Positions 1-9,700 of a DNA stretch of 64,000 nucleotides are shown here, piece after piece. Source of the stretch: Klebsormidium nitens (lineage: Eukaryota; Streptophyta; Klebsormidiophyceae; Klebsormidiales; Klebsormidiaceae); NCBI GenBank assembly GCA_000708835.1, contig DF237332.1, forward strand, positions 8,394-72,393. Direction: 5' to 3'. A program made the position numbers and the translations under genes. A model generated the notes under the pieces. It was given only the letters and a program-made list of their open reading frames with translations, ran no database searches and was not told the origin of the DNA. How positions within the stretch are numbered: the first letter of the stretch is position 1; each line of letters begins with the position of its first letter.

Positions 1-1600
1 CCGCCAAACCCTTGTCGCCCGCAGCCAAACCCGAGTCCCTACCGCCAGCTCAACAGCCCCTGCCCAAAACCGGGACCGCCTTGGATGCTGCCGAAGTTAA
101 CCTCGGGGTTAAAGAACCTGGGCAGAGCAGCCCGGCAAGAGAGCGATTAGGTAAAGAGGAGAAAAAGCGGAAGAAAGGGGACAAGCTCGGCGCTGCCCAA
201 GCTGCAGGGGGTTCTGGTCCGGTTGTCACTCCGGAACAGCGCAAAGAGCAGTTGAAAACGGAAATAGAAGTGGCTCAGCGGGCGGAACAGGTTTGCGTCA
301 AGGAGGGGCGTTTTAAAGCCGCGCTTGAGTTTAAGAACGAGGTCGAGGAGAAACAGGAGAAGTTGGAAGCTTTGTTGGAAAAGGATCGGCGGGCTGCCGA
401 AGAAGAAGAACGCCGCAAAGCTGACATGAGGGAGCGGGCGAAGGAAGCCAAACGGGCAGAGGTGCAAGCGGTTTTTGAACCTCCGTTGCCCAAGGATACG
501 CCAGAGGAACGGGAGGCCTATATCCTGGGGGCTGTCAAGAAGGACAAGAACGGAGAAATGGAAGTTCTCAGGAGGGACTCGGGGGAAAGACCTCAGGATA
601 AACGCCCAAAGAGCCCGTCCCTTTCAAGCAACCAGCCGCAAAACCTCCTCAGCCCACTTCGAACAAGGTGAGGAATTTTCAGTCGTGTGCCGAAACGGAA
701 CACGTGTATACTTCAACTTGTTCAGAGCGGATCCAGCTTGCAATTTCTGCAAGTCCGAACGCGCCGGTTTTGTTGAAGCCAGAGGACGATGGCGATCCGA
801 AACGCGCTCGAGAACGCGTGCTTCGCGAGGCTCTTCTAAAAAAGCAAAAGTTGGGCGAACTTTTTGCCCAACCGAACTCGACCCTTCTGGTCGGGATGAA
901 TGAACTACCTCCGACCCCCCAGCTTTTGGATCCGCGTCAAGGGGTTCGTTTTCCGGTTTGCTGTGAGCATAGTGCCGCTCTCAAAAGCTTGGAATCAGAT
1001 ATGATTCTTCTTCGCCCCAACGATACTGTTCAAATCCGCTTGCTTAAGCAAGAATTGCTGCTCCTCAAAGCCGCTGTCAAACATTACGCAGCAAGGATTG
1101 AACTTCCGCTCAAAGCCAGTTCTTTACCGGCGCAGGACTCGGAGCTGAAACCTGCAACGGTAGCGGAAACAGCCCCGACTGCAAGGGACCCGAGTCAAGC
1201 TCCACCCGCTGCCCAAACGGGGCCCGGGATGGCCGGGGCACCCACTGGACCGGCTGCTCAAGAAAACGTGCAACTTTCGACCGCCGAGCAAGCCCGGGTA
1301 ATTCTCTCAAGGAACATCCCTGAGCGGCGCGTTGTGTACGTGGACTCTCGTCACAACGTTATCAGTTTCTTCTCAGCCAACTTGTTCTACACGGGGCACA
1401 CAGCCTTCCCGCTGGACGTCTATATGTCCGGACTGGTTGACGAAGGCGGTCCCCAGGATGGTGACGTGTTCGTCTTCCTCGGGAATCCGCCTCGCAACTT
1501 TTTTGCGACCTGGCGCGAAACAACTGACGACTCGCCGTCGCCCGAAACCGGTCCGTGGCGCCCGCTTGGCGTGTCTGGCGGACCCATCGGCCGACAGTGA
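1..1600 (+). CDS. 3' part of unrecognised gene; two frames joined by a -1 shift
   Basis: The frame is already open at base 1, so the 5' end lies outside the window. The first frame runs to a TGA at 669-671. It is Lys/Glu-rich and predicted helical (about residues 75-150), with a stretch resembling a UVR-type helical hairpin (KEGRFKAALEFKNEVEEKQ). A second frame, -1 relative to the first, is open from 602 to the stop at 1598-1600. It holds a Leu-rich helical part, a Pro/Ala linker and a more globular end (for example VISFFSANLFYTGHTAF and GDVFVFLGNPPRNFF). I do not recognise the family. The frames overlap over 602-668, and the heptamer C CCA AAG at 605-611 sits there in the zero frame. A programmed -1 frameshift, an assembly indel or a decayed gene would all fit. 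No intron fits well between them: GTGAGG at 668 looks like a donor but no good acceptor restores the second frame. Confidence 0.45.
605..611 (+). promoter_or_regulatory. Possible -1 ribosomal frameshift slippery heptamer
   Basis: CCCAAAG is read as C CCA AAG in the first frame, which matches X XXY YYZ. It lies inside the 67-nt overlap between the two long frames. A G in the last position is usually weak in eukaryotes. I did not identify a convincing downstream pseudoknot by eye. Confidence 0.25.
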
Positions 1601-3075
1601 CCTGCTCACGTGCCCTACCAAAAGCCAACCTGGCTTGGTGGTGGCCAACTGGTTCAGCAAACTGCTGACAAGATCTGGTGCAGGCTGTGTAGAGAAACTT
1701 TGTATATAGTACAAGCTAATCTAGCTAATATACATAGTGTCCAGTTTTTGCTGATCCTCATTGCATCTTGATGCGCGGGGACGCGATCTCAAACGGGGGG
1801 AGCCGTCACAGCTGTGACGAAACATTTCCGCCCTGCCGGACCGGACTGCCGAGTCCGTACAACCGCCGAAATCGCGGCCGCATTTGTATCGATAAACCTC
1901 GCGGTTTAGACAGTCGCCGCGTCGTGCGTGCAGAGACTCTGCATAATGTAGATACCACTTATTACGTAAGCACTAGAGACGTTTGGAAGACGTTCGAAGT
2001 TGACGACTCAAAACATTCATTCCAAATTGACCAAGTAAGGAAGCTCTTGCCGCACGTCCATCGTTCTTGCGCACTATGGCGTCCTAGTAAGCTACTTCAT
2101 GGTGTTTCGAGCAGCTTTCGAGGACTTGCGTGACCGATTTGCATCATTGAATACTTGTTGTTGAGCCGCAGGAGAATCCGGGCTCGTGTGTACTTTATCC
2201 CGGTTGGGGTGTTGTTTTGCGTCACAATACCGATTTTTGAAAGGTGAAGAATCCGGAATACCCAAATTTTGCCCCTGGAATACTAGAATACAGAATACTG
2301 ATTTTTTTGGAGCATACTACACAACATGTGATAAAGGAAGGCCGAATCTCTGCATTGAGAACAGAAAGACACCCGAAAGCACATTCTGGACAAAAGAAAC
2401 CTTTGAAAGGATTGCTTCGACCAGCGCACCGCTATTGAACATTTCGAAATTGTCAAATTGGACTTTCTCAAAATGGGATACGGAATACTTGAGCTCCTTG
2501 GAATACGGAATACAGCTTCTGAAAAGCTTTGGAATACAAAATACTTGGGTGCAAGTATTCCATGTTCCGGGGCCGATTGAGATCGCAGGCGCTTATTTCT
2601 TGGACACATCTCTCATCAGCAGCGTGACCATCATAGTTTGCATCCCGGACAGCAATTGCAATGAGAGCTTTTAATTTGCGTAAGTAATGAATGTTTGGCA
2701 ATGTATTATCCGGAAGTGTTTATGAAGTATTAGGGATTGTCATTGCAGGGAAGTGAAGAGCGTCCGGCTGCAGAGCTAAGAATCCTCCACGCAGGTGTGT
2801 AAATTTCGTCACAGTATATGCATGGTGTAGGCGGCTGGTCAGCAATGCTGCACAGACGCTATTATTGCAGACTCGGAAATCATGGTACGTGCGCGAGTAC
2901 CGATAGAGCAAGTCGTTCTTTCTCTGCATCGCGTGAAGGCGCTCGACGAATAAGAGATTGAACTGACTATCCACGCTTCCACAATAGGCGTCACATGCAT
3001 CGGGATTCTAACGACACATGATTGTTAGTCGGCGCTTTAGCCGAATACATTCTAAAGCTGTGTTTCATTCGTTCC
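1601..3075. other. Intergenic stretch without supported gene
   Basis: Only short ORFs with no recognisable sequence. It contains the GGAATAC-rich patch listed separately. The 162-aa ORF over 2186-2674 is built from that repeat and is not believed to be a gene. Confidence 0.5.
2260..2560. repeat. Dispersed GGAATAC / GAATAC repeat patch
   Basis: GGAATAC or GAATAC/GATAC recurs in pairs near 2262, 2278-2299, 2474-2487, 2500-2513 and 2531-2544. A reverse-complement GTATTCC lies near 2554. Spacing is irregular, so this is not a simple satellite. Confidence 0.5.
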
Positions 3076-6035
3076 GCGAGCCTCGGCGCTTGGACGACTT
3101 CTTCTCACTGGCAACGGGCGCCTCTGTATCGATGACCATTAGCTTGTCGCGCCTTCTGACAGCGTTAGCTCACTCAGCAGAGTCCCTGCAACACACGTGA
3201 TCGATAAAGACTCAAAACGCGGGTAGGTCGTGACTCATATGTCAGGAGCGAGGAGGAGAGGACCGATTCCACAGAAGGATTGTGGTTGGAGGCACGCTTT
3301 GGAATGTTACCTTTTTCGAAGGATTTCCGGGCTTGGTGAAAGGCATGGTTTGGCTTCTTTTCAACGAAGCCAAGCGACCTGGGTGACCAAGCCACTCTTC
3401 TAGGCGTTGAGCTGATCATCACGACGAATGGTGAGCACACACTACGAAGCCCTTGCAGGAAAAAGCAACCGCTGTTTTTGACTACTCGCCTCACGGAGCT
3501 GGAGCAGGACCCCTCAGAACAGACTGCAAATAGAACGAAGGACACCACTTCAAATCGACGCAACCTTTTTCTGGCGCTCCTCACCTCGACCCCCATCTCG
3601 GCAGGTCCCGGAACCCTTTGCCGGGGGACCCCTTCCCGGGCGGCGACGTCAACTCCTCCACCGTCCTTGCATAACCGCCACGTCCGCCCGGGAACGTCAC
3701 TTTGGCGCTGGGCGACGTCGCGTCTGCCACGTGGCCCGGCCGTGGTCGGACGGTAAACGTGCACTCCATGGTCTTGGTCAGCGGGCCACTCTTCACGCGC
3801 CACGTGTCCATGGAGTCGCGGCCGCTGCCACAGCCGGACCCGGGGCTACCCCCCGGGCTGCCGTACCTGGTGCTGGTGGGGCTGAGGGGGCTGCCGTACC
3901 TGCACGGGTTAGGTTTAGAGTTAAGGTTTGGGAGAGATTCGGAGTCATTGAAGTGGGTTAAGAGATGGTCTGCAGGACTTGGTGCTGGTGGGCTGCCGTA
4001 CCTGCACCGGTTAGGTTTAGGGTTAAGGTTTGGAGATCTTTGCACGGTGTCAACAAGATCCGAAGGTAGATGGGTTAAGAAAAGATCTGCCGCTCTTTGT
4101 GCTGGTGGGGCTGAGGGAACCGCCGTACCTGCACGGTGATACATGTTATTTTCAACAAAGGCTTATTAGAAATGTGCGGAACGTTGCAGTGATTCCAGGA
4201 TAGGTTGCTGGACTCACGAGGATTTGGACTGTCCCTAGACTTCAACGCAAAGGTTCGCAGGAGCCCAACTCGTTCTTGCTTGGCCCGTTAAGTTTGAAAA
4301 CGGCTCCCTCTCTTATCAGGACAGATGCAACCAAAACATCTGACCCGAATGTCAGGTCTGAAGTTTGAACAACAAAAATCACAGATCAGGCTCTGCGGTG
4401 TTTGGCCCGCTTGTTGCTTACGATGCTCGCAATGATTTGCATGGAGCTTACCAGCAAAGCTTTGTCCCTCTGATCGAACTTTGAAACTCGTCTTTGAGCA
4501 ATCTCGTGAGCACTTACTGCTCTTGACCACTCTCCTCACCTGCTTCCCATGCTGCCAGCCGACGATACCGCCGCCCTCCTAGATGCGCTTCTTCCCAGGG
4601 GGCCCCCGCCGACCGGCGAACCGACCACCCTTCTTGCGCTGGACGGGCTCACCGACCGGAGCACAGGCGAGACGCTTCTGCTCGGAGAAAAGACGTCGGC
4701 CGGAACGCCGGAATTGGGAAGCTTTTCCGCCAACATTTCTCCCCCGGTGACGACCACCGACAAAGCTCTGGTCGGGCTGCCCGTCCTGCGCGCGAGCAGC
4801 GTCCCCTTGCTAGTTACTGCCGTCGGCCGCCGGCGACACCGCCAAACCCCCTGCATACCACTTCGCCCCTTGTGCGCCGCTTTTCACGAGTTCCGCTCTT
4901 TCCCGACTCGGTTCTTTTTGCCCGGACGCTTTTCTCCTTCGGCGACAGCGGGTGAACACACCTGGAATCGATCTCAAACAGCTCGGGGGACGATCCGTCG
5001 GGCCGGCGGAGAATCCCCCGAACTCCCGGTTGGAGCTCTCGCTGCTGTCCCTGACGTCAGCCGCCGACGTGGCAGCAAGGGCGGCTGCTACGTGGATCGG
5101 GCTCGCCGCGCTGTCCGCCAGATCGTCATTCGCCATTGCTCCCCTGCGCGCTCCTCTCGCCGGACGTAGAGTTCCGCTGTCCGGACGCCGGATTCCGCTG
5201 CCCGAACGCGACGCCGTCCAAGACCTTCTCCGGCCAGAACGCGAGCAGCGTCTTCGGCCGCGTGCTCGTCTCCCGCCACTCTGGTTCTCCAGCCGGTGCT
5301 GCTCGCGCTCGCGCGCGAGCGCGTCCTTCAGCGCGGCCGCCTCGGCCTCCAAACCCTTCGCGCCGCCGTGCAGCGTCTGCATCAGGTCCATTGCCAAGAT
5401 CTGAGAATGTCTGGGGCACGAAGAAGTACGATATCTCCGGCCGTCCACTCGCGTACTCACCACACTAAATGAGCATTCCTGATCGTCCATCTATCTGAGA
5501 AAAGCAGAGCTTTCGTGCAAATAAGAACGACGCTCAGACTGTGGATATATTTGGGACATTAAGTAATAAACAGCCGATCAAAATTGCGTGGTTGTCATCT
5601 TTTGAGCATGGGAACTATTTCAGGATTTAGAAGCAAGCAGAAGTTTGTTCAAAACATAAACAATCTAAAATCTGCAGACAAGAGGCAATCCGTGTAAATT
5701 GAGCCGATAGTAACCAGAACGAGTGCGGCAAAATGCGGAGATCTACCTGCATCTCCAGCGTGCTGCGCAGGACTGCGATGTCCTCGCGCATATGCGCGGA
5801 GTCGTCCCTCAGTCTGCGCACTCTCCCGCGCAGTTCCGCGGCCTTCGTCTCACAGTCCCCGCGCACTTTTTGCGCCTTTTCCGTATCCTTTTCGGCGACC
5901 AGCGCCCGCTCTTTCCAGCCGTCCAGTTCGCCGGCCAGCGGATCTCCTCCGGGGTCCCGTACGTTCCGCTTGATCCCGGAGGGATCCCCCGACTTGGTCG
6001 CCGAGCCTCTCTTTCCAGATGGACCGGACAGGCCC
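3076..6035 (-). pseudogene. Unprocessed pseudogene copy of the 3' end of the giant coiled-coil gene
   Basis: This is a same-orientation tandem copy of roughly 6764-9955. Equivalents are: partial exon K at 5747-6035 (parent 9680-10147), exon L at 4540-5376 (parent 8439-9292), exon M at 3585-3899 (parent 7459-7761) and exon N ending at 3185 (parent 6725-6878). Introns and splice sites are kept, so it is a DNA-level copy and not a retrocopy. The exon L copy is broken: after the shared HRLE the frame shifts (parent continues KLEWRETSAR), shifts again near SNG, and departs from the parent a third time after FSAGPT. The exon N copy reads RDSAE then TGA where the parent reads RDSAEWAKAV. The exon M copy remains open and very similar to its parent (DTWRVKSGPLTKTMEC is identical). 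The right breakpoint falls inside exon K, so the copy has no start codon of its own. Confidence 0.8.
3880..4140 (-). repeat. Repeated splice-acceptor/exon-start units in the pseudogene copy
   Basis: On the minus strand, GTGCAG followed by GTACGGC occurs at first exonic bases 3899, 4001 and 4129. The first two carry upstream CTAAACC/CTAACC-like pyrimidine tracts. The 102-bp step between the first two keeps the frame open. This is the counterpart of the 115-bp array of the parent at 7735-8005. Confidence 0.7.
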
Positions 6036-6724
6036 CCGGCCATGCATGCAAGCTTGTCATGAAAAGCAATATTGGCCCATTCAAAACTGGGTAAAATGTA
6101 ACTCACCGACGGTCACCTTCAAAACCGCAGCACTAATTGTCCATGCTCTTTACGGATGGCATTGGGTGAGGATTGGCGTAACAACACCGCCAGTAACGTA
6201 CGCATACATGTAGTGCCACCCGATCACAACGTCGGGCTGCTTGAGATGTTGTCACATTGAGCGTATGCGGGTACCACTGAAGTCTCGGTGGATGGCAATT
6301 AGAAGTGACGTAGGACTTTGCAGGATGCATTTGCGTAACGTTGGACGCTGTGCTAAGTCACGACAAAGTCAACAGCGTCAATCTGGTCACACCAACTCCG
6401 ATTGCTACAGTCCTCAACCAAGTGAGCTGAGCACTCATGACGGGGTATGCAGATAGTTTGCGTCCCTACTAGCTCCGACTTCCGACTTGCAAGTCGCCTC
6501 AACCTCAAAACGGTATCACGGGTTCCTATTCAGTTATTCTGAGTACCTTGCCACCCAGGGCCTTCGCAAGCCTCTCTCCAGTGGTTCATTAAAAGCAGTC
6601 CTACAATAGAAAACCCGAACACTAATACTAACACTAACACTAACACTGGCACCTGTAACGGATGCGGGTGATGCAAAACGAAATAGCGTCCTGTTTGCCG
6701 TGCCTAGAGCTCTGGCCAAAAGAT
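6036..6724. other. Unique spacer between the tandem copies; short TAACAC run
   Basis: No gene seen. A small microsatellite of CTAACA units lies at about 6620-6648. The interval separates the 3' end of the intact giant gene from the truncated copy. Confidence 0.5.
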
Positions 6725-9700
6725 TTAGCCTTTGGTACTAAAAGCTGTGTGCGTTTTCTTCCTTGAGCTCCGGCGCTTAGACGACTTCTTCTCGCTGACA
6801 ATGGGCGCCTCCTTTTCTACGTCCATTGCCACCATCATGTCGCGCCTTTCTACAGCCTTGGCCCATTCAGCGGAGTCCCTGCAATGCACGCAATAAGAAC
6901 AGCCTTAGAATTTCGATCGAAGCTGCCAGTCCAGAGCGGGTTAACAAAAGGATCCATCCCACCAGCTCGACTTCACTTAGCTGCTGCTTGTCTTTATAGA
7001 CTCCGAATCTCGCTGAGTAACCAGCTACTAAGAGACAGCTGTTTAGGGCTTAACTTCAACATGTTTCCAGAAGCGTCTCGCAAAGTTGAGTGTCGCTGCA
7101 CTTCGATTCCGTCTCTGTGTTTAAAGAGGGCGTCAGCGGATGCATCCGCATTTAGCGACCCGTAGGCGTGGGTTGCGGCTGTTTGTGTCGCCGCGATCTG
7201 CCAAGTCGAAATCCCGAGCAGCGACAATGAAGCTGCCTTTGCACCTTAGTGGTCGCCAGGAAACCACGTGGGATACCCTTGAAATCCGACGTGCTCTTTA
7301 AGAGCACGCAATACAAAGCCCTTCCAGAACAAGAGTGTATGAAACCCCTGCTTTGAACTTCTCAGGACAGCAAGTATAGAGCCGTGGACGCTTTCTTCGC
7401 CAAATGAAAACGAACCCACTTCAAGGAATGTGACGGAGCCCTGTTCGGCGCTCCTCACCTCGACCCCCATCTCGGCAGGTCCCGGAACCCTTTGCCGGGG
7501 GATCCCTTCCCGGGCGACGTCAACTCCTCCACCGTCCTTGCATAACCGCCCGGGGACGTCACTTTCACGCCAAATGAAGTCGCTTCTGCCACGTGGCCCG
7601 GCCGCGGCCGGACCGGAGACGCGCACTCCATGGTCTTGGTCAGCGGGCCACTCTTCACGCGCCACGTGTCCATGGAGTCGCGGCCGCTGGCCCAGTCGGA
7701 CCCAGGACTACTCCCCGGGCTGCCGTAATTGGTGCTGGCGGGGCTGAGGGGACTACCGTACCTGCACGGGTTAGGGTTAGGGGTAAGGTTTGGGAATGCT
7801 TTGCACGAGTAATTGAGATGGGTTAAGAAACGGTCTGCCGTCCTTGGTGCTGGCGGGGCTGAGGGGACTCCCGTACCTGCACGGGTTAGGGTTACGGTTT
7901 AGGTTTAGAAAAGCTTTGCACGAGTCATTGCGATGGGTTAAGAGACGGTCTGCAGTACCTGGTGCTGGCGGGGCTGAGGGGACTGCCGTATCTGCACGGG
8001 TTAGGCCCGTACATGGTGAGGATTACTGTCGTGCCTAACCAAAAACTCGTTCTAGATCAGCAAATCGTGAAGAAGTCCAATGATGGCAGATCAGAAAGAT
8101 GCAAGGACTAACTGACCCAAGCGATACGATACCGTTACCCCAAAAAATTGCAGTAGCGAGATCGTCAGGAGCTTAACTTCGTCTCGTGCATGGTCTTGTA
8201 ACCTCAAGAACCGCTCCCCTCCTCTAACGACAACGCGAGCAAGACAATTCTCAGCTGAACGCGAGGCGGAATGTCTCAGCCCTAACGGCATGCATCACGC
8301 GCTGCTGTGACGGTCCACTCGATGCTTCGCTGCTAGTGACAACTTAGGAGCACCTTCGCAGAACTGCTCACTTCTTCAAGCCCTCATCCTGGGATAGTAT
8401 TTCGGAGCCGACTTTATGAGCACGTTTTTGGTCCTCACCTGTTCCCCATACTGTCGGCAGACGACACCGCCGCCCTCCTCGACGCGCTTCTCCCCAGGAT
8501 GGCCCCTCCGACCGGCGAACCGACCCCCCGTCTCGCGCTGGCCGGGCTCACCGACCGGAGCACAGGCGAGACGCTCCTGCTCGAAAAGACGTCAGCCGGA
8601 ACGCCGGAACCGGAACGCTTTTCCGCTAGCACTTCATTCCCGGCAACGACCACCGACAGGGCTTTGTTCGGACTGCCGGTCCTGCGCGCGAACAGCGTCC
8701 CGTTGCTAGTCACCGCCGTCGACCGCGCCGCCGCGGCCGCCTCCGACACCGCCAAACCCTTCGCGTACCACTTCGCGTCTTGTGCGCCGCTTTGCACCTC
8801 CTCACTTTTGTCCGACTCGGTACCATTTTCCCGGACGCTTTTCTCCTTCGGGGACAGCGGGTGAACAGACCGGGAATCAATCTCAAACAGCTCGGGGGAC
8901 TCCGTCGGACCGGCGGAGAACCCCCCGAACTCGCGGTTGGAGCTCTCGCTGCTGTCCCTGACGTCAGCCGCCGACGTGGCAGCGAGGGCGGCGGCCACGT
9001 GGATCGGGCTCGCCGCGCCGTCCGCCAGATCGTCGTTCGCCATTCCGCCGTTGCTCCCCTGCGCGCTCCGCTCGCCGGACGCCGAGTTCCGCTGCCGGGA
9101 CGCCGGATTCCGCTGCCCGGACGCGACGCCGTCCGACACCTCCTCCGGCCAAAACGCGAGCAGCGTCTTCAGCCGCGCGCTCGTCTCCCGCCACTCTAGT
9201 TTCTCCAGCCGGTGCTGCTCGCGCTCGCGCGCGAGCGCGTCCTTCAGCGCGGCCGCCTCCGCCTCCAAACCCTTCGCCCCTCCGTGCAGCGTCTGCATCA
9301 GGTAGATTGTTACCATTTGAGAATGCTGAAAAGGGCGTCGGGATTTGCCTGGCGTTAGCCGCTATTTCGATGGCGTCATTACTTCAACGGTTCGATTTTG
9401 GACGGCAGCTTTGTGAGGGTCTCGGCACCGTTCAATCAGCTTTTTTCAGCGTAGAGTTGGCATGACCTACGCCCATTTTTAGAAACGAAAGGTATCATTT
9501 CCCGGACGTCGGTGCCCACGGTTTACCTATTCCGATTAGCCCATATTTCAGAAACTGAGAAAAGCGGAGCAAAAATATGTCCAGGAATAGAACAGGCTAG
9601 ACTGTAAAGACAAGAGGCAATCCGTATCAGTTCAGCCGATAGTAACAAAGAACCAGTGCGACAATATGCGGCGATCTACCTGCATCTCCAGCGTGCTGCG

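Noticed and set aside
2186-2674. 162-aa plus ORF
   Set aside because: Composed largely of the GAATAC repeat read as GIQNT/EYGI units; no conserved sequence.
7755-8005. True interstitial telomere array
   Set aside because: TTAGGG-type words are short, interrupted and tied to a 115-bp intron/exon unit, so this is a splice-junction repeat and not a telomere remnant of any length.
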